Part shown: in pieces, positions 1 to 6,673 of the stretch
How the letters are laid out: the number at the start of each line of letters is the position of its first letter
Position numbering within the stretch: position 1 is the stretch's first letter
Assembly (NCBI GenBank): GCA_016285215.1
Contig: JAEEQI010000074.1
Span: 1 to 11,544 of the forward strand
Source: Bacteroidales bacterium
Lineage (GTDB): Bacteria > Bacteroidota > Bacteroidia > Bacteroidales > UBA932
Direction: 5' to 3'
Length of the DNA stretch: 11,544 nucleotides
Notes under the pieces: model-generated
What the model was told of the DNA's origin: nothing
Databases searched by the model: none
The model's input: only the letters and a program-made list of their open reading frames with translations
Program-made: the position numbers and the translations under genes

Positions 1-41
1 TTGCTCCCGAGAGCATCCTCTTCGACAACTTCGGCGCTTAA
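1..41 (+). CDS. 3' end of an unidentified gene (partial)
   Basis: Frame 3 reads the twelve residues APESILFDNFGA and then a TAA stop at 39-41. The other two forward frames are also open over this short stretch, so the frame is chosen because the stop lies 17 bp before a strong terminator hairpin, which fits a gene end. The fragment is too short to name a family. The gene converges on the DUF47 gene. DUF47 proteins often pair with a Pit phosphate permease, but nothing in these residues identifies one. Confidence 0.4.
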   Translation, partial: APESILFDNFGA

Positions 42-58
42 GCCCGCCGAAACTCCAT

Positions 59-92
59 AAAAAAACCGGTTCAGATTTGAACCGGTTTTTTT
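59..92. terminator. Bidirectional intrinsic terminator
   Basis: A perfect inverted repeat has arms 59-73 and 78-92 and a GATT loop. The stem contains the GC-rich core ACCGGTTCA and is flanked by seven A on the left and seven T on the right, so both strands read as a hairpin followed by a U tract. It lies between two convergent genes, with stops at 41 and 94, and can serve both. Confidence 0.9.
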
Positions 93-93
93 G

Positions 94-735
94 TTATCCC
101 ACGTAATGCATCATTAGGATTCGGATGCAGTCCGACACCCTTTTCTCGGTGTCAGTGGCTTTTTCGTAAAGCTCTGCGAGGTTCTTGTACTTGGTCATTT
201 CCCTCAGGTCGGGCTCCTGGGTGAAGATGTAGCCAATGTAGTTTTCATAGGCCTCGTCGGCCTCGTGCTCCAGCTCCGTCACGCGGTCTGCCTGAAGGAT
301 AATGGCCGAAGCATTCTTACGGATGTCTATCAGCAGGGGGAAGATGACCTTGAGGGCCTGGCTTTCCTCCAGGATGATGCGGGACAGATCCTGCAGCTGG
401 GGGTCAATCTTGGCCGGCTGGTAGATGTTAAGGGCGTTGGAAGCGTCCTTTACCACATCCAGGACATCGTCCAGGGCCATAGCGATGGTGGACAGCTCGC
501 GGCGCACGCCGGTGGGAAAGAGGGCGTGGGCCGACTGCTCCCGGAACTCGGTGAGCTGGGCGTCTCCCATATGCTCGTTGTTTCTGATTTCCGAGTACAC
601 TTTTTTCCAGTGGTCCCGGTCCAGGGACTGCTGCATCTCACAAAGGAGCTGGGCGCTCTCACAAAGAAGCTGGGCCTGCCTTTCAAAGATGGGCAGCAGC
701 TCACGCATAGGGTAGAATACTCTGGATAAGATCAT
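94..735 (-). CDS. DUF47 family (PhoU-like) protein
   Basis: This 213-residue, mostly helical, cytosolic protein resembles the DUF47/PhoU-like family, whose members often accompany Pit-type phosphate permeases and are thought to modulate phosphate uptake. It has long amphipathic, charge-rich helices. Segments such as ELEHEADEAYENYI, ATDTEKRVSDCIRIL and ALDDVLDVVKDASNAL match the acidic metal-binding helices (E/DxxxD pattern) of PhoU-like bundles. The ATG at 735 (MILSRVFYPMRELL) is chosen because DUF47 proteins usually begin with a short SRF-P-like segment; an ATG at 708 is the alternative. The longer open frame to 876 is rejected because its first part is not family-like and runs through the predicted promoter. 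The gene stands alone: no pit gene is adjacent on this strand and a terminator follows the stop. The family is fairly sure, the phosphate role is inferred. Confidence 0.8.
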   Translation of the reverse strand: MILSRVFYPMRELLPIFERQAQLLCESAQLLCEMQQSLDRDHWKKVYSEIRNNEHMGDAQLTEFREQSAHALFPTGVRRELSTIAMALDDVLDVVKDASNALNIYQPAKIDPQLQDLSRIILEESQALKVIFPLLIDIRKNASAIILQADRVTELEHEADEAYENYIGYIFTQEPDLREMTKYKNLAELYEKATDTEKRVSDCIRILMMHYVG

Positions 736-749
736 AAGAAACAATATTT

Positions 750-773
750 TTTTAACCGACTTTTCGGTTAAAA
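750..773 (-). promoter_or_regulatory. Perfect 10-bp palindrome in the DUF47 leader
   Basis: The arms TTTTAACCGA (750-759) and TCGGTTAAAA (764-773) are exact reverse complements around a 4-base loop. The element ends 14 bp before the chosen DUF47 start at 735 and begins about where the predicted transcript would start. Neither strand has a U tract after the stem, so it is not a normal terminator. It could be a 5'-terminal mRNA hairpin or a repressor operator; the sequence does not decide between these. Confidence 0.55.
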
Positions 774-776
774 CAA

Positions 777-806
777 CAAAACTTTTTCTAAAACCGTCTA
801 ATACAA
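777..806 (-). promoter_or_regulatory. Putative promoter of the DUF47 gene
   Basis: On the minus strand, TTG (806-804) is followed after 19 bp by AAGTTTTG (784-777). The Bacteroides -7 consensus is TAnnTTTG, so only the first base differs. Transcription would start near 773, giving a leader of about 38 nt that begins with the palindrome. This is the best candidate in the region but weaker than the other promoters in the window. Confidence 0.4.
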
Positions 807-826
807 CACTATTTTTTTTACGATGC

Positions 827-857
827 TTGGAATCGGGTGGCCCAGTGCCTAGCTTTG
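827..857 (+). promoter_or_regulatory. Promoter of the fimbrial gene pair
   Basis: TTG (827-829) is followed after exactly 20 bp by TAGCTTTG (850-857), a perfect match to the Bacteroidota sigma-70 -7 element TAnnTTTG. The transcript should start near 861, which leaves about 21 nt before the ATG at 882. This rules against the in-frame GTG at 837, which lies upstream of the start site. The promoter diverges from that of the DUF47 gene. Confidence 0.7.
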
Positions 858-881
858 CCCTTGGACCAAGACCCAAAAACC

Positions 882-1919
882 ATGACGCGAAGAAAAACCA
901 CAGGCCGGACTTCTAAAACACATTACCATCCCGACTCTTCTGCTACCTGCCGCATCTCTGTGGCCATCATCACTGCGCTCTTGCAGGCTCCGGCCTTTTT
1001 TTCTTCGTGTGAACACCCGCTCCAAACAAGCGAAGATGCCCCCATCGGGACGCAAATATATATACAATGGACAAAAAATACAACACCGGAAGCCATTGAT
1101 TTATTCTTTTTCGATACACTGGGAGCCCAGAAACTGGACAGCTACCAGCAAATCCAGCGGCCCATAGGCTCCGCCCACTCGTACGGCGTATCCGGGGCTG
1201 GAGCCAAGCGAATGGTGGCCCTCTCCGGCATCACCGGCCTCACCGACTCCTGGCTGGACATCTGTAACTACGCCAGTCTCTGCAAGAAAACCTTCCGGCT
1301 GGAAGAGGAGAATCCCGGCGCCCCCCACCTGGTGGCCGAAGCCCTCCTCCCCGATGCCGCTTCCCGTACCTTACTCCTAAACCTGCAGCCCATGCTGTCC
1401 CAAATCCGCTTGGTTTCCGTCTCCTGCGACTTCAGCGGAAGACCTTATCATGACCCAGCATTTCTCTGTTCCCGCATCTATCTGACAAACGTAGGCACGG
1501 AGTACAAACCGCTGGGGCCCGGAGGCGGACACCCGGTATCCTGGATCAACGCCGGGAGCCTGGACAGCGTGGCCACCCAGGCCCTGCCCCACCCCGAGCT
1601 CATCCTCAGGCCCGGGCTGGGGCGCTTGGGCCGGGAGCTCAAGTCCACCAACCTGCTGTTCTCCTGCTATGCCAACCCGGCGGGACAGGGAGAGATTCCC
1701 CGCACGCGGCTGGTGCTGGAGGGGACGGTAGACGGCATCCTCTGCTACTACCCCATCGAGTTCCCCTCGTTGGAGCCGGCCAGGGAGTACCAGCTCAGTC
1801 TCACCTTCAAGCGAATGGGTTCGCCCGACCCCGACATCCCCGTCCAGAGCGACGCCGTGCTGGTAGAGACCCAGACCATCCCCTGGCAAACGCGAGACCC
1901 CTACACCGTCACCTTCTGA
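882..1919 (+). CDS. Mfa/FimB-like fimbrial lipoprotein
   Basis: The 345-residue product looks like an outer-membrane lipoprotein of the Bacteroidales type V fimbriae group (FimB/Mfa2 or DUF5119-like). A basic N-terminal stretch of about 25 residues is followed by a hydrophobic segment and a lipobox-like FFSSC with the lipid Cys near residue 43. After it, a strand-rich region with IYIQW and DLFFFDTLGA resembles the first beta domain of these proteins. Near the C-terminus, a YYPIEFPSL segment followed by FKRMGSPDPDIPV resembles the strand pattern that ends many Mfa-like domains. The ATG at 882 is chosen because a promoter lies at 827-857; the N-region is long, and a GTG at 960 would give a shorter signal peptide. 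It is probably co-transcribed with the next gene, 3 bp downstream. The fimbrial assignment rests on remembered family patterns, and subunit versus anchor or tip is unresolved. Confidence 0.65.
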   Translation: MTRRKTTGRTSKTHYHPDSSATCRISVAIITALLQAPAFFSSCEHPLQTSEDAPIGTQIYIQWTKNTTPEAIDLFFFDTLGAQKLDSYQQIQRPIGSAHSYGVSGAGAKRMVALSGITGLTDSWLDICNYASLCKKTFRLEEENPGAPHLVAEALLPDAASRTLLLNLQPMLSQIRLVSVSCDFSGRPYHDPAFLCSRIYLTNVGTEYKPLGPGGGHPVSWINAGSLDSVATQALPHPELILRPGLGRLGRELKSTNLLFSCYANPAGQGEIPRTRLVLEGTVDGILCYYPIEFPSLEPAREYQLSLTFKRMGSPDPDIPVQSDAVLVETQTIPWQTRDPYTVTF

Positions 1920-1922
1920 GTT

Positions 1923-2909
1923 ATGAAAAAAAGCCTGTTCTGCCTTCTTATCGTTCTGGCCGCCTGTACCACACAGGAGCCTACCTCACTCCTGGATTCC
2001 AGGGTCATCCTTAGCATCGCATCACCTCTCACCCGTGCAGGCGACCCGAACGATAACCGAATCACCGACTACAACCTATATATATTCAATGCCTTTGGCG
2101 TATTGGAAGAAAGGGCGTACGTGCCCAGCCGGGCCATCAAGCTCATTGACGGCAAGGTCCAGTACCGCACTACGCTCCTCAGGGATGTCCCCTACACCAT
2201 CCTGGCAGCGGCCAACCTGGGCTACGAGCTCCCCTTCCGCACCCTGGAGGAAGCCCGCGAATACCGCTACCACCTGGCCTACCCCGACGAGTTCTCCCAG
2301 GGTCTCCCTATGGTGGCCTGGCAGGAGAGCGCCACGGTGGGAGATGACGGCGTGCTGGAGGTGGAGCTGGAGCGCCTGATGGCCCGCATAGAGCTCACCA
2401 TAGACCGCAGCCAGTTACAGGCCGATATAGATTTCAAAGTCACGGACGTGCGGGTGGGCGCCTGCCCCTCCTCCGTCCTGCTGCTGGGCCCCAGCAAGGT
2501 GAACGGCCCGCAGGAAACCTTCAGCGTGGGCTACGGCAAAACCGGCAACCAGGTAAGCGCCCTCAACGAGGGCGCCAACGGCGGCCTGAGCCGCAGCGTA
2601 AACGTATACTTATTGGAAAACTGCCAAGGGGACCTCTTGGAAAACGTACAGACCGACAGCGGAAAAGTCTTCACGGACGGCCGCTACCAGGACATCTGCT
2701 CCTACATAGAACTAAAGGCCCAGTACCACTCTCCGTCTCATAGCACAACCGTGGGAGAACGGCTCATTTACCGGTTCTATCTGGGAGAGAACCTCAACAA
2801 CTTTGACGTAGTGAGAAACACCTGGTACCGCATCACCGTCTGCCCCCGTGGGGACGGCCTTCAGGAAAGCAGCTGGCGGGTTAACAAAGAGGCTCTGAGA
2901 GGTTCTTGA
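1923..2909 (+). CDS. DUF4906-like fimbrial lipoprotein
   Basis: The 328-residue protein begins with a classic lipoprotein signal (MKKSLFCLLIVLAAC, lipid Cys 15). A linker containing TRAGD follows; in FimA/Mfa1-type pilins a trypsin-like protease cuts after such an Arg. The next part, ITDYNLYIFNAFGVLEE and YTILAAANLG, is typical of the N-terminal beta domain of Bacteroidales fimbrillins. The C-terminal part (SVNVYLLENCQGDLL, LIYRFYLGENLNNFDV, WYRITVCPRGDG, SSWRV) resembles DUF4906. It is likely exported, lipidated and carried to the cell surface as a subunit, tip or adhesin-like component. It starts 3 bp after the previous stop, so the two form an operon. Its last 29 bp overlap the 3' end of the opposing rmlD gene, so no terminator separates them. 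The family group is fairly sure, the exact role is not. Confidence 0.72.
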   Translation: MKKSLFCLLIVLAACTTQEPTSLLDSRVILSIASPLTRAGDPNDNRITDYNLYIFNAFGVLEERAYVPSRAIKLIDGKVQYRTTLLRDVPYTILAAANLGYELPFRTLEEAREYRYHLAYPDEFSQGLPMVAWQESATVGDDGVLEVELERLMARIELTIDRSQLQADIDFKVTDVRVGACPSSVLLLGPSKVNGPQETFSVGYGKTGNQVSALNEGANGGLSRSVNVYLLENCQGDLLENVQTDSGKVFTDGRYQDICSYIELKAQYHSPSHSTTVGERLIYRFYLGENLNNFDVVRNTWYRITVCPRGDGLQESSWRVNKEALRGS

Positions 2910-3732
2910 GGCACTTCTTGAGGGAATCCGTCCAGTAAGGGACAGACAGGCCGAAGGTCTGCTTGACCTTGGTCTTGTCCAGCACCGAATAGGCGGGCCT
3001 TACCACCTTAGACGGGAACTCGTCGCTGTGGCACGGCTGAATATCGCAGCCCGTCTGTCCGGAGAACTCGGCAATGGCCTTGGTAAAGTCGTACCAGGAG
3101 CAGACTCCTTCATTACTATAATGGTATATTCCGTAGTGACCGGCCTCACCGGCCATCTTTACCAGGGCTTCTGCCAGGTCTCCGGCGTAGGTGGGAGTAC
3201 CCACCTGGTCAAAGACCACCTTGAGGGAAGGCTTTTCGGACGTGAGACGAAGCATCGTCTTCACGAAGTTCTTGCCGTACTCGCTGTACAGCCAGCTGGT
3301 GCGGACAATCAGATACCGCACGCCGGAGCGCAGGATGGCTTCTTCTCCGTGGAGCTTGGTGCGGCCGTAGGCGCCCGTGGGGCAGGCGGGAAGGTCTTCC
3401 CGGCAGGGCGTGTTGTGCGGTTCTCCGCCAAACACGTAATCCGTAGAGATGTGAACCAGCAGGCCGCCCACTTCCTTCATAGCCAGGGACAGGTTCTCAA
3501 CGGCCTTGGCGTTCAGCAGTTCGGCCAGGGGCTCGTTGTCTTCGGCCGCGTCCACGTTGGTATACGCAGCGCAGTTGATGACGGTATCTATCTGATGTTC
3601 GGCCACCATAGCCCTGATGGCCGCGGCGTCCGTAATGTCCAGTTCTTCCACGTCCGTGAACACGGCGTCCGAAAGGATCTTTCGGAGGCTCATTCCCAAC
3701 TGGCCGTTGGCTCCGGTTACCAGGATCTTCAT
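2881..3732 (-). CDS. rmlD: dTDP-4-dehydrorhamnose reductase
   Basis: RmlD catalyses the last step of dTDP-L-rhamnose synthesis, the NAD(P)H-dependent reduction of dTDP-4-dehydro-L-rhamnose, in the cytosol. The 283 residues are the normal length for the family. The N-terminal Rossmann fold has GANGQLG (7-13), then NCAAYTNVDAAE (53-64) with the Asp typical of RmlD. The SDR catalytic set is STD (96-98) with Tyr122 and Lys126 in YGRTK. RTSWLY (144-149) and VGTPTYAGDLA are further RmlD signatures. Its ATG overlaps the rmlC stop (ATGA), so it is translationally coupled. The C-terminus (WTDSLKKCLKNL) is normal for the family, so the 29-bp overlap with the opposing fimbrial gene is not due to a lost stop codon. 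It is the last gene of the run and no terminator is seen after it. Confidence 0.95.
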   Translation of the reverse strand: MKILVTGANGQLGMSLRKILSDAVFTDVEELDITDAAAIRAMVAEHQIDTVINCAAYTNVDAAEDNEPLAELLNAKAVENLSLAMKEVGGLLVHISTDYVFGGEPHNTPCREDLPACPTGAYGRTKLHGEEAILRSGVRYLIVRTSWLYSEYGKNFVKTMLRLTSEKPSLKVVFDQVGTPTYAGDLAEALVKMAGEAGHYGIYHYSNEGVCSWYDFTKAIAEFSGQTGCDIQPCHSDEFPSKVVRPAYSVLDKTKVKQTFGLSVPYWTDSLKKCLKNLSEPLC

Positions 3733-4307
3733 TCTGCGTAATAGTCTATGGAATAGTCAAACAAATCCGTGGCCTGGGACAGGAGCGGATGGTGCTTGTC
3801 CTTCTCGGACAGGAGAACGTCGGCCTCCGGGATGCGCCAGTCAATGCCCAGGGCGGGGTCATTCCACGCAATGGCGCCCTCGGACTCGGGGGCGTAGGGA
3901 TAGTCGCACTTGTACTGGAACACGGCTTCTTCACTCAGCACCACAAAACCGTGGGCAAAGCCGCGCGGGACAAAGAACTGCCGGTGGTTTTCCTCGGACA
4001 GTTCGCAGGACACGTGCTGGCCAAACCAGGGCGAACCGCGGCGGATATCCACCGCAATGTCCAGCACACGGCCGCGGACCACGCGCACCAGCTTGCTCTG
4101 GGAGCAGGCGCCTTTCTGGAAATGCAGGCCGCGGAGCACACCGTAACGGCTCTTGCTCTCGTTGTCCTGCACAAAGTGGATGGGGCGCACGGCCGCGTCA
4201 AAATCACGCTGGCTCCAGCTCTCCATAAAATAGCCGCGCTGGTCTCCAAACACTTTGGGTTCTATTACCAGCACGCCCGGTATGGCGGTTTCCTTAATCT
4301 CAATCAT
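3729..4307 (-). CDS. rmlC: dTDP-4-dehydrorhamnose 3,5-epimerase
   Basis: RmlC epimerises C3 and C5 of dTDP-4-dehydro-6-deoxyglucose, the third step of dTDP-L-rhamnose synthesis, and is a cupin that works as a dimer. From the ATG at 4307 the protein has 192 residues, close to the usual 180-190. Motifs are RGYFMESW (24-31), VLRGLHFQ (57-64) with the catalytic base His62, [13 protein letters not shown] (112-124), the active-site Tyr132 in QYKC, and Asp170 in LSEKD, the partner of His62. This start gives the standard N-terminus ([11 protein letters not shown]); the extra upstream ATG at 4328 would add seven residues inside rmlA. The start overlaps the end of rmlA by 8 bp, and the stop overlaps the rmlD start, so the three are coupled. 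All key residues are present. Confidence 0.95.
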   Translation of the reverse strand: MIEIKETAIPGVLVIEPKVFGDQRGYFMESWSQRDFDAAVRPIHFVQDNESKSRYGVLRGLHFQKGACSQSKLVRVVRGRVLDIAVDIRRGSPWFGQHVSCELSEENHRQFFVPRGFAHGFVVLSEEAVFQYKCDYPYAPESEGAIAWNDPALGIDWRIPEADVLLSEKDKHHPLLSQATDLFDYSIDYYAE

Positions 4308-5196
4308 ACAGACCGTTTTCCACATCATCGGCCAGCTTCAGAAGATACTGACCGTATTGATTCTTGGCCATAGGTTTGGCCACTTCCCGGATGCGGGCCG
4401 GAGTAATCCAGCCGCGCTGCAGGCCAATGGCTTCCAGGCAGGCCACCTTGAGTCCCTGGCGCTTCTCAATGGTTTCAATGTATACGGAGGCTTCCGACAG
4501 GGAGTCGTGCGTGCCGGTATCCAGCCACGCAAAACCGCGTCCCAGCGTCTGGACCTTGAGCTGTCCGGCCTGCAGGAACTCCTGGTTCACCGTAGTGATT
4601 TCCAGCTCACCGCGGGCACTGGGCTTGATGCTCGATGCCACCTCCACCACCTTGTTGGGATAGAAATAGAGGCCCACAACGGCATAATTGCTCTTGGGAT
4701 GCTGGGGCTTCTCTTCAATGGAAAGGCAGTTGCCGGCCTTGTCAAACTGGGCCACGCCGTAACGCTCGGGATCGCTTACCCAGTAGCCAAAGACGGTGGC
4801 CTTGTTCTCTTCTTCGGCCGTACGGACCGCCTCTTTCAGCAGCGAAGTAAAGCCGGCGCCGTGGAAGATATTGTCTCCCAGCACCAGGCACACGCTGTCG
4901 TTGCCAATGAACTCCTTGCCAATAATGAAGGCCTGGGCCAGGCCGTCCGGAGAAGGCTGCTCTGCATAAGAGAAGCGTACGCCAAAATCCTCACCGGTGC
5001 CCAGAAGGCGCTTGAAACCGGGAAGGTCCTGCGGAGTGGAGATGATAAGGATATCCCGGATGCCCGCCAGCATAAGCGCGCTGATGGGATAGTACACCAT
5101 GGGCTTGTCGTAAATGGGCAGGAGCTGCTTGCTCACGCCCTTGGTAATGGGATAAAGACGGGTTCCGGATCCTCCGGCAAGTACGATTCCTTTCAT
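4300..5196 (-). CDS. rmlA: Glucose-1-phosphate thymidylyltransferase
   Basis: RmlA joins dTTP and glucose-1-phosphate to give dTDP-glucose, the first and feedback-regulated step towards dTDP-L-rhamnose. The 298-residue protein from the ATG at 5196 is full length. It shows the nucleotidyltransferase signature [11 protein letters not shown] (6-16), [12 protein letters not shown] (22-33), the metal-binding LGDNIFHG (106-113, Asp108), EEKP (161-164), ELEITTVN (197-204) and [10 protein letters not shown] (224-233, Asp226). The ATG at 5214 is rejected since it adds six residues before the conserved MKGIVLAGG. It lies 35 bp after the last glycosyltransferase, the widest gap in the minus-strand run, and that gap carries a -7-like element, so rmlACD may also be transcribed separately. 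rmlB, needed for the second step, is not in the window. Confidence 0.96.
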   Translation of the reverse strand: MKGIVLAGGSGTRLYPITKGVSKQLLPIYDKPMVYYPISALMLAGIRDILIISTPQDLPGFKRLLGTGEDFGVRFSYAEQPSPDGLAQAFIIGKEFIGNDSVCLVLGDNIFHGAGFTSLLKEAVRTAEEENKATVFGYWVSDPERYGVAQFDKAGNCLSIEEKPQHPKSNYAVVGLYFYPNKVVEVASSIKPSARGELEITTVNQEFLQAGQLKVQTLGRGFAWLDTGTHDSLSEASVYIETIEKRQGLKVACLEAIGLQRGWITPARIREVAKPMAKNQYGQYLLKLADDVENGLYD

Positions 5197-5202
5197 AACG
5201 TA

Positions 5203-5210
5203 CAAAGATA
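5203..5210 (-). promoter_or_regulatory. -7 promoter element before rmlA
   Basis: The minus strand reads TATCTTTG, a perfect TAnnTTTG, in the 35-bp gap before rmlA. No TTG is found at the matching -33 position, which falls in the end of the preceding gene. The last G is 6 bp before the rmlA ATG, so a transcript from here would have a leader of only a few bases. It may be a secondary promoter that keeps rhamnose synthesis independent of the upstream genes. Confidence 0.45.
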
Positions 5211-5231
5211 GCAAATTATCTTGAGAACGGC

Positions 5232-5927
5232 TTATTCCTCATAGGCCACCGGCTCCTTCAAGGGCCGAAAATGTCGGGGCGATGTATAGCCCGGCAGCGT
5301 AGCGTGCCAGGCGCGCATCTGGCGCAGCGCCTCCTCCTTGTTATAGCCCGAACCTCCGGGATGCACCACGCGGATGCGGTCGTCTACCAGCACCAGCAGC
5401 TTTCCAATGCGGGCATAATGGCTCAGGGCCAGATCGATGCCCCAGCCCAGCCGGTTAAGGGACAGGTCAATGGGACAGACCTTTTCCAGCAGGTCCAGGC
5501 GGACCAGATGGAACCACCCTTCCTGGAAATTGGTGCAGCGCAGGCGGCCGGTCCAATGGCAGCGGCTCTGCGGCAACGAGCGGCCTTTCCAGGCCGTGGA
5601 AGGCTGGTACAGACCCACATTGGTGCTGTGGGCTATCTGCTTCATAGTCTCCACCAGACGGGCGGCGTGCTTGTCGCTGATGAGGAGGTCGCTGGTGACC
5701 ACCATCACCCAGCCGTAACCGCCTTCCCGGCCGCGGCGGCAGGCCTCGTTCATAAGGCCGGCGTAGTAGATGTTATCCAGATGAACGGCCAGCGGATGCG
5801 GACACGGAGGCTGGCTGCCGCTGTCCAGGATAAGGGTATCGAAGTGCGGCGACAGACGGTTGGCCCAGGCCATAGCCCCGTCGTGTTCACAATAGTTGAG
5901 TATGCAGCAGAGAATGCGGGCGTTCAT
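5232..5927 (-). CDS. Glycosyltransferase, GT2-like (GT-A fold)
   Basis: The 231-residue cytosolic protein has the outline of a small GT-A glycosyltransferase. It has an N-terminal strand ([17 protein letters not shown]), then TLILDSGSQ (31-39), an [11 protein letters not shown] segment in which the chain usually contacts the nucleotide sugar, and [12 protein letters not shown] (73-84), where Ser79-Asp80 take the place of the DxD-type metal motif. [14 protein letters not shown] (159-172) resembles the acceptor-side acidic motif, and [15 protein letters not shown] (182-196) resembles the His-containing C-terminal strand of such enzymes. There is no membrane segment. Its start overlaps the stop of the previous transferase (ATGA). 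Donor and acceptor are unknown; the adjacent rml genes make rhamnose a reasonable guess, but the sequence does not show it. Confidence 0.75.
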   Translation of the reverse strand: MNARILCCILNYCEHDGAMAWANRLSPHFDTLILDSGSQPPCPHPLAVHLDNIYYAGLMNEACRRGREGGYGWVMVVTSDLLISDKHAARLVETMKQIAHSTNVGLYQPSTAWKGRSLPQSRCHWTGRLRCTNFQEGWFHLVRLDLLEKVCPIDLSLNRLGWGIDLALSHYARIGKLLVLVDDRIRVVHPGGSGYNKEEALRQMRAWHATLPGYTSPRHFRPLKEPVAYEE

Positions 5928-6673
5928 TTCTTATTCCGGTAACGCAGACGCGCCCAGGGGGTACGCCTGTAATTATAGATGGGTTTATCCTGGGCACCGC
6001 CATAGCTGTTGCGGCGTCCCACGGCCGTAGGAAAGCGTTTTTCGCAGGTGCGATACTTCTCCCGCAGGTACTCCAGCCCCTGCCAGAAACGCTCGGAAAG
6101 CTTGCCGCCGGAATAGTGCCGGCACTTGACGGACAGGATGCGGGAGGGCACGCCCAGGAGGAAGGCCGAAGAGCAAAAATCCTCGGCATAAAGGTCAAAG
6201 GGCAGCTTCTCGTCAAAGCGAAGCCCCTTCTGGCGCAGCAGGCTGCTGTGCACAATCACGCACTGGCAGTCAAAGGTATCGGCCTCGGGCTTTTTCCAGG
6301 TGCCCCGGTTGCGGCGACGGCGCAGGCCGTCTTTGCGGCACTGCTGGATGCTGCCGGTGATATGGATGAAATCGGCGTTGGGACACACCTCCATAATGGC
6401 GCCTATGGGGCCGTAGAGGGCATTCTTGTCCAAGCCTTCCAGGCGGGCCGCCAGCGGCTCCAGGGGTCTCCAGTCCTCGTGGCAGAACACCACCCAGCCG
6501 TCCCCCTCCAGGCCGTCGATGAACTGGTTGTAGCGCTGCGAAACGCCCAGATTCTCGGTTCGGTTGTCCAGGGGAACCAGGGTGCAGCCGGCACAGCAAG
6601 GGTTTTCCGCAATGCACTTGTTGTACATAGCATAATCCCGGACCACCGACACTATGAACACGGGCTCACTCAT
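5924..6673 (-). CDS. Glycosyltransferase resembling PF13712
   Basis: The 249-residue protein resembles the small GT-A group of PF13712 (glycosyltransferase-like family). The N-terminal part (EPVFIVSVVRDYAMYNKCI) is the first nucleotide-binding strand. The stretch LDNRTENLGVSQRYNQFID (35-53) matches the family's DN-x-GI-x-YN pattern, and VVFCHEDW (61-68) matches its FVHQD metal motif. DLYAEDFCSSAFLLGVPSRI, then a CRHYSGG motif, fits the C-terminal acidic/His part. The ATG at 6673 begins right at the conserved strand; the longer open frame to 6742 would run into the upstream gene. It overlaps both neighbours by 4 bp (ATGA), as expected for a coupled operon. The basic stretch RRRRNRGTWKK (118-128) could face acidic phospholipids. 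The sugar specificity is not known. Confidence 0.78.
   Translation of the reverse strand: MSEPVFIVSVVRDYAMYNKCIAENPCCAGCTLVPLDNRTENLGVSQRYNQFIDGLEGDGWVVFCHEDWRPLEPLAARLEGLDKNALYGPIGAIMEVCPNADFIHITGSIQQCRKDGLRRRRNRGTWKKPEADTFDCQCVIVHSSLLRQKGLRFDEKLPFDLYAEDFCSSAFLLGVPSRILSVKCRHYSGGKLSERFWQGLEYLREKYRTCEKRFPTAVGRRNSYGGAQDKPIYNYRRTPWARLRYRNKK

Noticed and set aside
750..773. Palindrome as an intrinsic terminator
   Set aside because: No U tract follows the stem in either direction, and it lies just before a start codon rather than after a gene.
837..881. GTG at 837 as start of the first fimbrial gene
   Set aside because: It lies upstream of the predicted transcription start (about 861) and adds residues before the signal peptide without purpose.
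2881..2909. Overlap of the two opposing genes as a sign of a frameshift or lost stop
   Set aside because: Both proteins end at lengths and motifs normal for their families (WTDSLKKCLKNL and SSWRV), so the overlap looks genuine.
4255..5211. A 318-codon open frame on the plus strand
   Set aside because: It mirrors rmlA, which has all catalytic motifs; it is a GC-driven shadow frame.
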